48,143 bases of DNA from an uncultured Oscillospiraceae bacterium (GTDB lineage: Bacteria > Bacillota > Clostridia > Oscillospirales > Oscillospiraceae): assembly GCA_949841465.1 (NCBI GenBank), contig CATKZW010000023.1, positions 1-48,143 on the forward strand, read 5' to 3'. Every line of letters begins with the position of its first letter. Within the stretch, counting starts at the first letter, position 1. A program made the position numbers and the translations under genes. The notes under the pieces were generated by a model, which worked only from the letters and a program-made list of their open reading frames with translations, was not told where the DNA came from and searched no databases. Shown here piece after piece: positions 6,997 to 15,294 of the stretch.

Positions 6997-9153
6997 TCAA
7001 TTCTCGTCTGCCGTTTGAAACACGTATTTGTAGTAGTCCTCCTGAATGATGAGCTTGGAGTAATTCACCTTGGCCGCCACCAGCCGCTTGACCCGGGCGA
7101 CGTAGTCCTCCTCGTCCTCCAGGCTGATCCCCTCGTTGGGGGTGAAGGTCTTGGTGGAGCACTCATAGGTGCCCGCGGCGGTAATCCAGCTGTTGCCCTG
7201 GCTCTTGTTGTTGGCAAACACCACCAGGGGCATGCAGTTGGAGTATTGGTCCGCCTCATAGTTTGTGGCGAAAATGTCCCGGCCGGAGTAGAGGCGGGAG
7301 TCGTAATCCAGCCCGAACAGGTTGCACAGGGTGGGCACGATGTCGATGGAGGAGCAGGGCGTGTCCACCACGATGGGCTCCTCAATGCACCCCGACCACA
7401 TCAGCAGGGTGTTGCGGTAGCGGGAGGTGAGGTTCTCCGTGTCCTCAAAGCCCCGCAGCTCGTTGTAGTAGTCCGTCCCGCCGTCCTCCACCAGCAGATA
7501 GGGGTAGTGGTCCCCGGTCATGACGATGAGGGTGTCGTCGGCGATGCCCGCCGCCTCCAGCTTGTCCACCAGGTATTCCAGCGCCAGATCCAGCTCCATA
7601 TTGCAGGCCAGATACGCCTGGCAGGGCTCGGACAAGTCGGGATACTTTGCCTCCACCTCTTTCCGGTGCAGCGCGGACATGTCGTTGCCCGACCAGGAAT
7701 AAAGGCCGTGACCGCTGACGGTCATATAGTAGGCGTGGAAGGGGGTGCCGTCGTCCACATAGGCGTTGATATAGCTGCTCACCGTCTCCCGCATCATCTC
7801 CAGGTCAGATTCCGGCCACCAGTGATTGCCGACGCTCTCCGTCATCTCAAGGCCGCTTCCGATCCCCTTGTAATCGTAGCCGTAGTTGGCAAGATATTTG
7901 TCCCTCGGATAATAGTCAAATGTGTGGTCGTGCCACGCGGGGAAGCTGTACTCCTCGGGGAACAGGTGGGGCAGGGTGGTTGGCATATACCGCTCCGCGC
8001 TGACGGGGGGCGACGTGCCGTCGCTCAGCCAGTTGGGGATGAGGCCGGTGGTGACGGAAAACTCGCCGCCGATGGTGGACAGGGTCCAATCCGGCTGGTA
8101 GAAGTTGTTGAACACAAAGCCCTCGTGGGTGAGCTTGTACAGCGTGGGGGTCAGCTCCTTGTCGATGGCGGGTGTGGCGAAGGCCTCCGCCGTGATGAGG
8201 ATCAGGTTCTTCCCCTCAAACATTCCGGTGTACTCGTTCTTCTGGGAGGGGGTGAGGCTGGCGAAATACTTGTGCATGCCTTGTATGGTCTCGTTCTGCT
8301 TGTCGCTCAGCCCCTCGTAGGTGAGCCCGGCCAGGGCCTCGAAGTCAATGTCCAGGGTGTTGGGGCCGGAGGGAACAGGGCGCTGGGAGCCTTCAGGCGG
8401 CGGCTCCGGACTTTCGCTGGGGCTGGGGTCGGGTGTGGAAGAGGTGACGGGGTCGTCCAGAAACGCATCCAGCGGAGGGGTGGGGACGCCTGTGACGGCG
8501 TACTCCAGCTCCAGCCGCACCGAGGTCAGCAGGCCGAAGTGGGGGATGGCAGTGTTGGCGGTGAAGTCATAGGTGTAGTAGTTTTTCTGCGGCCCCAGGC
8601 TGGACACCAGATAGGCGGTGAGCTGGCAGGCCACCAGCAGGGCGGCCATGATGATGCGGATGGGGGCCTCCTGGCCCTCGTCGGAGACCACGCCGCCCCG
8701 CAGCACCACAAAGAGCACCACCGGCGCCAGGGACAGCAGGATAAACGGGATCATCCCCAGCACCACCGCGGCCACCGTGGAGGCGAAGTCTCCCGCCACG
8801 TTGCCCGCCATGCCGCCCATGAAGGACACCCCGTAGTACAGGCCGAAGGTGGCGCGGCATCCCCGCTCCACGCAGAACAGCACCGTGCCCAGCCCCAGCA
8901 GCACCCCGCCGATAATCCGGCCGGCGGTCTTCCAGGGCAGCAGGTCCAGGATCAGGGCAATGACCAGCCCCGCCGCGATGGAGAACAGCGCGGTGGGCAG
9001 CAGCGCCAGCCCGAAGAAGGCCGCATCCCGGTCGAAGGCCCGCAGCAGCAGCTCGTGGTACAGGATGACGGCGGGGAAGAACCAGACCGACAGCAGGGGG
9101 ATGTTCGCACCCCGCCGGTTTCGGGACAGCCCGGTATATCGAACGTTGTTCAT
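6997..9153 (-). CDS. LTA synthase-family (sulfatase-fold) membrane protein
   Basis: Membrane-anchored alkaline-phosphatase-superfamily enzyme of the LtaS/phosphoglycerol-transferase type, 718 residues. About five N-terminal transmembrane segments (to ~residue 200) are followed by a Pro/Ser/Glu-rich linker (PDPSPSESPEPPPEG) and an extracellular catalytic domain. Recognisable are LILITAEAF (first metal-site strand), the likely Thr nucleophile region STIGGEFSVTTG, and the metal ligands in VMTGDHYPY. The ATG at 9153 has GGAAGTG nine bases upstream; the GTG at 9165 overlaps that site. LtaS proper is usually nearer 620-650 residues. Substrate (glycerol phosphate polymer or other) is inferred from family only. 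The CsbB-YfhO pair near 42 kb may act on the same kind of polymer. Confidence 0.85.
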   Translation of the reverse strand: MNNVRYTGLSRNRRGANIPLLSVWFFPAVILYHELLLRAFDRDAAFFGLALLPTALFSIAAGLVIALILDLLPWKTAGRIIGGVLLGLGTVLFCVERGCRATFGLYYGVSFMGGMAGNVAGDFASTVAAVVLGMIPFILLSLAPVVLFVVLRGGVVSDEGQEAPIRIIMAALLVACQLTAYLVSSLGPQKNYYTYDFTANTAIPHFGLLTSVRLELEYAVTGVPTPPLDAFLDDPVTSSTPDPSPSESPEPPPEGSQRPVPSGPNTLDIDFEALAGLTYEGLSDKQNETIQGMHKYFASLTPSQKNEYTGMFEGKNLILITAEAFATPAIDKELTPTLYKLTHEGFVFNNFYQPDWTLSTIGGEFSVTTGLIPNWLSDGTSPPVSAERYMPTTLPHLFPEEYSFPAWHDHTFDYYPRDKYLANYGYDYKGIGSGLEMTESVGNHWWPESDLEMMRETVSSYINAYVDDGTPFHAYYMTVSGHGLYSWSGNDMSALHRKEVEAKYPDLSEPCQAYLACNMELDLALEYLVDKLEAAGIADDTLIVMTGDHYPYLLVEDGGTDYYNELRGFEDTENLTSRYRNTLLMWSGCIEEPIVVDTPCSSIDIVPTLCNLFGLDYDSRLYSGRDIFATNYEADQYSNCMPLVVFANNKSQGNSWITAAGTYECSTKTFTPNEGISLEDEEDYVARVKRLVAAKVNYSKLIIQEDYYKYVFQTADEN

Positions 9154-9204
9154 GAGAACGGTCACTTCCTATGGTTTGATGGAACAAGGGGCGGCGGTCC
9201 GCCC

Positions 9205-9249
9205 TGCTAAGCTATCGTTTAGCATACCATAGAAAGGGTCAAAATGCAA
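9205..9249 (-). promoter_or_regulatory. Promoter and palindromic operator of the LtaS-like gene
   Basis: On the minus strand TTGCAT (9244-9249) and TATGCT (9221-9226) are 17 nt apart. A 20-bp palindrome with perfect 6-bp arms, TGCTAA at 9205-9210 and TTAGCA at 9219-9224, overlaps the -10 and start point. It is well placed for a repressor. Confidence 0.5.
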
Positions 9250-9286
9250 TAAAACGGCCCAAATTTTAAAAACTTTAAAGGTTTGC

Positions 9287-9304
9287 TCCCGGCGGAGGCG
9301 GGAA
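9287..9304 (-). terminator. Weak terminator after spoIID
   Basis: TCCCG and CGGGA arms (9287-9291 and 9300-9304) form a short hairpin just downstream of the spoIID stop. On the minus strand it is followed by an A/T-rich stretch. Modest support. Confidence 0.35.
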
Positions 9305-9311
9305 TCTTTGG

Positions 9312-10364
9312 TTACAGCCCGGTCTGGAGCACCGCCCCGGTGTAATAATGGGCCAGGATCTCCTGCCAGCCCGAGCCGGACTGGGCCATGGCGTTGGCCC
9401 CGTACTGGCTCATGCCCACCCCGTGGCCGTAACCGGTGACGGAAAAGGTGAATACCCCCTCGCTCTCGCTCACGTCAAAGCAGGCGGAGCGCAGGGCGAA
9501 CAGGTTCCGGGCCGCGCTGCCGGACAGCGCCGCGCTCCCCAGCTCCACGGCGGCCACCCGGCCGGAGGCGGTGCGGGTCAGGTTTTGGAACCAGGTGGAG
9601 GGCTCCCCGGACAGGTCCGCCCCCAGCCCGGCCTCCGCCGCCACCTTTTTCACCTGCTCGGCGGTGAGGGTGACGGTGGAGCGGTAGTTGGGCACCTCGT
9701 CCCCCTCGGGGCTGTCCACGGAGACCAGGTAGGGCAGGGCTCTCCCCCACACCGCCTCCGCATTCTCCGTGGCCCCGGAGGCGGAGGAGAAAAACACCGC
9801 CTGGATGGGCGCGCCCTCATAGGTGAGCACCTGCCCGTCGGTGTCCGCCACAGCGGAGGCAATCTTGGCGGTGTGACCGGCAGCGGCGGCCTCTCCCCAG
9901 CGCTGGGCCGCGTCTTCCCTGGACAAAAACGCCTGGCAGCAGGAGGAGTCGGCGCAGATGTCCGCTCCGTCCGCCTCGTGGCTTTTTGCTCCCATTTTCC
10001 ACAGGCTGTAGGTCCGGGCGCACACCGCCTGGGCCCGCAGAGCCTCCGGCTCAAAGGAGGCGGGCATCTCCGCCGCCACCACGCACCACAGGTAGTCCGC
10101 CAGGGTCATCTCGGCCACCTGGCCGTCCCGGCCCAGCACCTGCAGGGTCCGGGTGCTGTCCCACTCTCCAGGGGAGGGCATGGGCTCCGCCGCCGGGGTG
10201 GGGACGGCGGGAAGGGTGAGCAGGTTAGGCGTGGGGACGGACTCCCCCTCCGGGGCGGGCGCGTCCCCCAGCGCGGCCAGGGGCAGCAGCATAAGGGCCG
10301 CGCTCAGCGCCAGCCCCATAAGGAAGGGCGCGCGCACCGCCCGCCACATGTTTGGATTTCGCAA
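9312..10364 (-). CDS. spoIID: SpoIID/LytB-domain sporulation protein
   Basis: SpoIID-type lytic transglycosylase that trims peptidoglycan during forespore engulfment, working with SpoIIP and SpoIIM. About 350 residues: an N-terminal hydrophobic anchor (LMGLALSAALMLLPLAAL), a Pro-rich linker, then the SpoIID domain. The domain includes VVAAEMPASFEPEALRAQAV (the Glu of the AAEMP motif is the expected catalytic residue) and the C-terminal signature GYGHGVGMSQYGANAM. The TTG at 10364 lies 6 nt after GAGGTG; the GTG at 10373 overlaps that site, and an ATG at 10349 is another option. No spoIIP or spoIIM neighbour is present, so a vegetative LytB-like paralogue is possible. Confidence 0.85.
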   Translation of the reverse strand: MRNPNMWRAVRAPFLMGLALSAALMLLPLAALGDAPAPEGESVPTPNLLTLPAVPTPAAEPMPSPGEWDSTRTLQVLGRDGQVAEMTLADYLWCVVAAEMPASFEPEALRAQAVCARTYSLWKMGAKSHEADGADICADSSCCQAFLSREDAAQRWGEAAAAGHTAKIASAVADTDGQVLTYEGAPIQAVFFSSASGATENAEAVWGRALPYLVSVDSPEGDEVPNYRSTVTLTAEQVKKVAAEAGLGADLSGEPSTWFQNLTRTASGRVAAVELGSAALSGSAARNLFALRSACFDVSESEGVFTFSVTGYGHGVGMSQYGANAMAQSGSGWQEILAHYYTGAVLQTGL

Positions 10365-10448
10365 GTTAAGCACCTCGATTATTCAAATTTCGGAAGAATA
10401 CACGGGGAAATCCTTGATTCTGCAAGGGGCCCTCAGCGCAAATTTGCA

Positions 10449-10477
10449 TTGACGGAACATTAAAACTGCGTTATAAT
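10449..10477 (+). promoter_or_regulatory. Sigma-A promoter of citrate synthase
   Basis: TTGACG at 10449-10454 and TATAAT at 10472-10477 are separated by 17 nt, reading toward the citrate synthase gene. Confidence 0.85.
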
Positions 10478-10536
10478 GATAATTGACACATTGTTTAGAG
10501 GAAACCACACGGACACCCAAAAGGAGGCGGGTCATC

Positions 10537-11949
10537 TTGAGTATGGACATTTACGAAAATTTGATTGAAGCGCGGAAGAAGGCGCTGGAGCAGTACAGCG
10601 CGTCGGTGGACTTCATTCAAGGGATATGCGGGGAATTTGAGAGATATACCCAGATCTCGCCCCGCTACTATGAAAAGTATGACGTGAAGCGGGGCCTGCG
10701 CAACCATGACGGCACCGGGGTCATGGCCGGGGTCACCCTCATCGGCAACGTGAAGGGCTACGTCATTGAGGACGGCGAGAAGGTCCCCGCCCCCGGCCGC
10801 CTGCTCTACCGGGGCATCAATGTGGAGGACCTGATCCAGGGCTTCACTGCCGAGGACCGCTTCGGCTATGAGGAAACGGCCTACCTGCTGATGTTCGGCG
10901 GCCTGCCCACGCCGGACGAGCTGGAGCAGTTCAAGGGTATCCTGTCCTTTTTCCGGGACCTGCCCCCCAACTTCACCGAGGATATGATCCTCACCGCCCC
11001 CAGCCACGACATTATGAACAAGCTGGCCCGTTCGGTGCTGGCGCTGTATTCCTACGACCCGGACCCGGACAACAACACCCTGCCCATCGAGATGCTCCAG
11101 GCTCTGCGGCTCATCGCCCGGTTCCCGGTGATCGTGGCCCACGCCTATGCCGCCAAGAAGCACTACTTCGACCGGGATTCGCTGTACTTACACCGGCCCC
11201 AGCCGGAGCTGTCCGTGGCGGAGAACTTCCTGTACTCCGTCCGGCACAACAACCAGTTCACCAAGGAGGAGGCCCGCCTGCTGGACCTGTGCCTGGTGCT
11301 CCACATGGAGCACGGCGGCGGCAACAACTCCGCCTTTGCCTGCCGGGTGCTCTCCTCCTCCGGCACGGACATCTACTCCGCCATTGCCGCGGCGGTGGGC
11401 TCCCTCAAGGGCCCCAAGCACGGCGGCGCCAACATGCGGGTCATGCACATGTTTGAGGAGATCGAGGCCAACGTGAAGGACTGGAAGGACGATGAGGAGC
11501 TGTCCGCCTACCTGGCCAGGATCCTGAAGAAGGAGGCCGGGGACGGCTCCGGCCTGATCTACGGCATGGGCCACGCCGTCTACACCATGTCCGACCCCCG
11601 CGCAGTGATTTTGAAGCAGTTTGCCAAGGACATGGCCAGGAAAAAGGGTATGCTGGACGAGTTTGAGCTGTTCGAGGCGGTGGAGCGCCTCACCCCCGAC
11701 CTGTTCCACTCCATCACCGGCCAGGACAAGGCCATGTGCGCCAACGTGGATATGTACTCCGGCCTGGTGTACAAGATGATGGACATACCGCCCGAGCTGT
11801 ACACCCCGCTGTTCGCCATCGCCCGCATCGTGGGCTGGTGCGCCCACCGGGTGGAGGAGGTCTACAACCCCTACGGCCGCATCATCCGCCCGGCCTACAA
11901 GGCGGTGGGGCCCAAGCGGTCCTTCGTGCCCCTGGCGGAGAGGGGATAA
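10537..11949 (+). CDS. gltA: Citrate (Si)-synthase
   Basis: Condenses acetyl-CoA and oxaloacetate to citrate, probably serving glutamate synthesis in an anaerobe with an incomplete TCA cycle (inference). About 470 residues, somewhat longer than minimal enzymes because of a ~50-residue N-terminal stretch. The catalytic triad is visible: His in HMEHGGGNNSAF, His in GMGHAVYTMSDPRA and Asp in CANVDMYSG. The CoA-site region GSLKGPKHGGAN is intact. The ribosome site AAGGAGG (10521-10527) is 9 nt before TTG 10537 and 15 nt before ATG 10543, so TTG is favoured. The gene is monocistronic, with its own promoter and a downstream hairpin. A 2-methylcitrate synthase role cannot be excluded. Confidence 0.92.
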   Translation: MSMDIYENLIEARKKALEQYSASVDFIQGICGEFERYTQISPRYYEKYDVKRGLRNHDGTGVMAGVTLIGNVKGYVIEDGEKVPAPGRLLYRGINVEDLIQGFTAEDRFGYEETAYLLMFGGLPTPDELEQFKGILSFFRDLPPNFTEDMILTAPSHDIMNKLARSVLALYSYDPDPDNNTLPIEMLQALRLIARFPVIVAHAYAAKKHYFDRDSLYLHRPQPELSVAENFLYSVRHNNQFTKEEARLLDLCLVLHMEHGGGNNSAFACRVLSSSGTDIYSAIAAAVGSLKGPKHGGANMRVMHMFEEIEANVKDWKDDEELSAYLARILKKEAGDGSGLIYGMGHAVYTMSDPRAVILKQFAKDMARKKGMLDEFELFEAVERLTPDLFHSITGQDKAMCANVDMYSGLVYKMMDIPPELYTPLFAIARIVGWCAHRVEEVYNPYGRIIRPAYKAVGPKRSFVPLAERG

Positions 11950-11989
11950 CAAACGCGCCCCACCCGGGAAACCGGGCGGGGCGCGTTTG
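11950..11989. terminator. Hairpin between citrate synthase and the flagellin-like gene
   Basis: AAACGCGCCCC and GGGGCGCGTTT form the outer stem and CCGG/CCGG around GAAA the inner part. The T-tract is short (GTTTG), so strength is uncertain. It lies between two convergent genes and could serve both. Confidence 0.6.
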
Positions 11990-12076
11990 CAGGAATCTGC
12001 TCTGTGTGTCGTTGGGCTGCAATATGGCCGTTTTCCCCTCCGCTCTCCTTACCGCAAGCCCTGTCCCCGCGGCCTG

Positions 12077-15046
12077 TCACCGCAGCAGCTGCCCCACGTC
12101 CTCCATTCCCCGCTGGCGAAGGAAGGTGGCCAGGGGCGACTGCCGCAGCACCTCGCGGATATCGTATACCAGTGAGCTGGCCTCGCTGGTATCCCGCACC
12201 ACGCTGAAATACCGGTGGACGCTGTACATGCCGCCGAAGCTCTGCTCCAGCTGGCCGTACATGGCGCCGTAGGCCCCCTGGAGCCGGGTGAGCCAGCGGC
12301 GGTCGGACACCAGCACCTCCATGGCCGACCGCGCCGCCTCCCGGGTGGTGATATCCAGCCCGTCCAGCCGAAGCGCCCGGGCGGAGACCCGGAACCTGGG
12401 CAGCGTCAAGCTGGCCTCCCCCATCTGCAGGGAGAGCCCCTGCCGGGTCCAGAGCCTGGCCCCGCCGATATCCGTCCCGGCGGACACCTGGACCTTGCCG
12501 CAGTTGCCGAACAGGCAGCCGCCGATGTCCCCGTCGGGCCCACCCCCCTGGGCCTTCACGATTTGAGCGGAGCCGGTGATGACGATGTCGCCGCAGGCCC
12601 CCTGTATGCCCGCGCCGATGGCGGCGGCGCAGCAGGCGGCCTGGGCGGTCACCGTGCCCCCCTGGATGCGGATGTCCCCCACGGGCGCGCCCAGCGCTCC
12701 GCCGATGCCCGCGCCGCCCCCGGTGCCGGTGGCGGTAACCACGCCGCCGCGGATGTGGATGGGGCCGGTCCGCTCCCGGCCCGCGCCGCTGTCCCGGCCG
12801 ATGCCCGCGCCGCCGGACCCGCCGGTGGCGGTGAGGGTGCCCTCCGGGTCCCCCCGCCCCCCCTTGGTCTGGTCAATGCGCAGGGAGGTGCCGTCTCCCA
12901 GGGAGATGCCCGCGCAGCCCGGACCGCTCTCAAACACGTTGTCCGTCCCCCGCTGCAGGAGCAGGGTCACGTCGTTGCCCCGGCCCAGGCTGAACGCCCT
13001 GCCGGAGGACACCCTGCACTCCACGCCGTCCAGGGTCAGCTTCACCGGACCGATGCCGTCGGCCAGGACGAGCCTGCCGCTGAACGGCAGCAGGTTGGCG
13101 TCCGTCCCCGGCCCGCCGGAGACGGCGCTCACCTGGCCGGACAGAATGTACAGGGTGTGACTCTCCTCCTCATAGCTCCAGTCCACGTCCTGCTCCCCGC
13201 CAGTGACGGTAAAGGGGTTGGGGTACATGGAGATCTCCTGGAAGGCCCCGCCCCGCTGGTCCCAGCGGACGTACACGTACCGGACCTGGGGCCTGCCCAT
13301 CTTATCCCGGCCCCGAAGGGTGATGGTGTGGGCGGGCCACCCGTGGGAGGCGTCCCCTTTCAGCAGCCACAGCCGGGCCAGCTCCGATTGGTGGTCCAGC
13401 CGCAGGGCCAGCTGTCCCTGCCTGCCGTCCACCCCCAGGGAGGTGAGGGAGCTCCACTCCGGCAGCAGTGTTTTCCATATCACGTCAAAGGGCTCCAGGG
13501 GCTTCCCCTGGGCGTCGACCACGGTGATCCCCTCCGCCGCCACCAGGGAGACGGGGCCGTCCACCACCACCGAGGCGGCCAGGGCTCCGGCGTCCCCCCC
13601 GGACAGCGCCACCGCGCCGCCGGTCAGCCGCAGGACGCCGGCCGCTCCAGCCCGCAGCTCGCCGATGCGCAGCAGCCCGCTGCCGTCCAGGGTGAGGGTG
13701 GTCCCCTCCCCCAAATTGACCTGGGCCAGCGTGCTCTCTCCCGCGCTGCGCACATGGGCCTGGGCGGTCTCCACGTCCAGCGCCGGGGTGTTCACCTGCT
13801 GGAGGGTCACCGTCCCTGGGCCGGCAAGCCGCACCGCCGGGCTCTCAGGGCCCCAGCCCTGCTCCTGGCCCTGGCCCTGGACCTGCCCCTGGCCCCGGAG
13901 GACCAGGCTTTCCGCCGTGTCCACCGTCAGCGTGCCGGTCTCCTGGTCAAGGGTCACGCCGGACAGGTCCCGGCCTGACGCCTGCACCGTCCCCAGCTCC
14001 AGCGTCTCCATTTGGGCCGCCGTCTCCGCCGGAAGCTCCGACTGGCCCGCGCCGTCCAGCAGCTCCAGCAGCCCGTCCCCGGAGCCGCTCAGGGCCGCCA
14101 GCAGGTCCATCAGCATTTCCAGCTCTCCGCCGCCCCCCGCCATCATGGTCAGCATGGAGGTCATAGACGTCAAATCGTCTCCGGGCAGGAGCAGGTTCAT
14201 CAAAAAGGACTCCAGCCCTGGGGCCGTACCTCCGGTGAACTGGGCCTGGAAATCCGCCAGGCTGGTGAACGCCCCCCCGGTCAGCAGCTCGATGGCCTGA
14301 TCCGGCGGGACGCCCTCCGCCACCGCCTCCATCAGCAGCCGGAGCCCCTCTGCGGCCAGGCCGGGGTCCACCGCCCCCGAGGGCGCGCCCCCGGCGATGA
14401 CCGCCCCCAGATAGAGCGAGGCCAGATAGCCCGCCGCGGAGCTGTCCTCCAGCGGGAGCCGCCCCAGGGCGGCCAGCAGGTCCGAGACGCCTGCGCTGCC
14501 GTCCACCCCCAGGGCGGCCAGCAGCGCCGCCCGGTCGGGGGCCTCTCCCGCTATCCCCTGGAGCAGCCAGCCGGGGAGGCTCTGGACCCCCTCCTGCCGG
14601 GCAGACAGCCCGTCCATCACCGCGTCCACCAGCGCGTCAAGGCCGTCCATGCCATCCCCATCCTGGAACAGCCCGGCCTTGATGCCCTCCTGAGCGATCC
14701 GGTCGATCTCTTCCCGCAGCTGCTCCAGCTCTGTCTGGAGTGCGGCACGGTCCGCCGAGCCGTCCTCCGCGGCCTCCCGGGCCAGCCCCTCCATGCGGTC
14801 CAGGTTGCCGTCCACCTCCGCCAGGGCGGCCTCCCCCGACTGGAGGGTCCGGCGGCCCTCCCGGATGTGCCGCTCCGCCTGGGTCACCCGGCCCATCAGC
14901 TGCCGCAGCGTCTCCGAGACGGTGGCCGCCGCCCGATTGGCCGTCTGCCGGGTTTTGGCTGTGCCGGTCTGCTTCTCCGTCCTGTCCGTCTTTTGATACC
15001 GGGACACGGCAATCTCCCTGTTTCTGCGAATGCTCAGCTCTCCCAT
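12077..15046 (-). CDS. Flagellin-like protein with a ~760-residue insert
   Basis: 989 residues. Residues 1-127 align by eye with the flagellin N-terminal core: ANRAAATVSETLRQ parallels ADDAAGLAISEKMR, and LQSGEAALAEVDGNLDRMEG parallels LQTAEGALNEVHxxLQRMRE. These are followed by DRAALQTELEQLREEIDRIA. Residues 892-989 align with the C-terminal core: LDGLDITTREAARSAMEVL, the QGAYGAMYGQLEQ segment, VRDTSEASSLVYDI and a terminal LLR. The insert holds a Leu/Gly/Ala-rich helical part (~135-400), a GQGQ stretch, and Gly-rich beta-helix-like repeats (GGAGIG...GGTVTA, ~760-880). The D0 motifs (SSGLRIN, DDAAG) are degenerate. ATG 15046 follows AAAGGGGGC; the frame is open upstream but the extension reads through a terminator. 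No signal peptide, which fits export by a flagellar-type system. No other flagellar gene is nearby; filament subunit, adhesin or exported paralogue are all possible. Confidence 0.72.
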   Translation of the reverse strand: MGELSIRRNREIAVSRYQKTDRTEKQTGTAKTRQTANRAAATVSETLRQLMGRVTQAERHIREGRRTLQSGEAALAEVDGNLDRMEGLAREAAEDGSADRAALQTELEQLREEIDRIAQEGIKAGLFQDGDGMDGLDALVDAVMDGLSARQEGVQSLPGWLLQGIAGEAPDRAALLAALGVDGSAGVSDLLAALGRLPLEDSSAAGYLASLYLGAVIAGGAPSGAVDPGLAAEGLRLLMEAVAEGVPPDQAIELLTGGAFTSLADFQAQFTGGTAPGLESFLMNLLLPGDDLTSMTSMLTMMAGGGGELEMLMDLLAALSGSGDGLLELLDGAGQSELPAETAAQMETLELGTVQASGRDLSGVTLDQETGTLTVDTAESLVLRGQGQVQGQGQEQGWGPESPAVRLAGPGTVTLQQVNTPALDVETAQAHVRSAGESTLAQVNLGEGTTLTLDGSGLLRIGELRAGAAGVLRLTGGAVALSGGDAGALAASVVVDGPVSLVAAEGITVVDAQGKPLEPFDVIWKTLLPEWSSLTSLGVDGRQGQLALRLDHQSELARLWLLKGDASHGWPAHTITLRGRDKMGRPQVRYVYVRWDQRGGAFQEISMYPNPFTVTGGEQDVDWSYEEESHTLYILSGQVSAVSGGPGTDANLLPFSGRLVLADGIGPVKLTLDGVECRVSSGRAFSLGRGNDVTLLLQRGTDNVFESGPGCAGISLGDGTSLRIDQTKGGRGDPEGTLTATGGSGGAGIGRDSGAGRERTGPIHIRGGVVTATGTGGGAGIGGALGAPVGDIRIQGGTVTAQAACCAAAIGAGIQGACGDIVITGSAQIVKAQGGGPDGDIGGCLFGNCGKVQVSAGTDIGGARLWTRQGLSLQMGEASLTLPRFRVSARALRLDGLDITTREAARSAMEVLVSDRRWLTRLQGAYGAMYGQLEQSFGGMYSVHRYFSVVRDTSEASSLVYDIREVLRQSPLATFLRQRGMEDVGQLLR

Positions 15047-15096
15047 CTCGTGGGCCCCCTTTGCCAGGCCGCTGAAGTCAGCCTCCGTTTTTATGA

Positions 15097-15123
15097 ATAT
15101 CGTCCCATTGACGGAAAAAATTA
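15097..15123 (-). promoter_or_regulatory. Sigma-D (sigma-28)-like promoter of the flagellin-like gene
   Basis: On the minus strand TAAT (15120-15123) and GACGATAT (15097-15104) are separated by 15 nt. The B. subtilis sigma-D consensus is TAAA-N15-GCCGATAT, so 10 of 12 positions agree. It leaves a leader of about 45 nt before the ATG at 15046. Confidence 0.6.
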
Positions 15124-15163
15124 AGCAGGTGCGGAGCGGTTCGCCATGAACCGCCCGCACCTG
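15114..15163 (-). terminator. Strong minus-strand terminator upstream of the flagellin-like gene
   Basis: CAGGTGCGG (15126-15134) pairs with CCGCACCTG (15155-15163) and GCGGTTC (15136-15142) with GAACCGC (15148-15154), loop of 5. On the minus strand the stem is followed by CTTAATTTTTT. Its T-run touches the sigma-D-like -35 box. No gene on the minus strand lies between it and the divergent SLH gene. Confidence 0.75.
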
Positions 15164-15186
15164 GGCGCAATAATCGTCCTTTGAGA

Positions 15187-15215
15187 TTGACAACGCAAAA
15201 AATCAGGGATATACT
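15187..15215 (+). promoter_or_regulatory. Sigma-A promoter of the SLH-anchored protein
   Basis: TTGACA at 15187-15192 and TATACT at 15210-15215 with a 17-nt spacer, giving a leader of about 75 nt before TTG 15295. Confidence 0.85.
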
Positions 15216-15294
15216 CAAAATAGATGGAATATGATGGTTGCCGTGAGCTATAGAATGTTCCGTCCCAATAACGTTGACAGAAGGTGACAATGAA

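Noticed and set aside
15047-15193. 49-codon N-terminal extension of the flagellin-like protein from TTG 15193
   Set aside because: It reads through a strong terminator and the sigma-D-like promoter. The flagellin alignment begins at the ATG at 15046, which has its own ribosome site.
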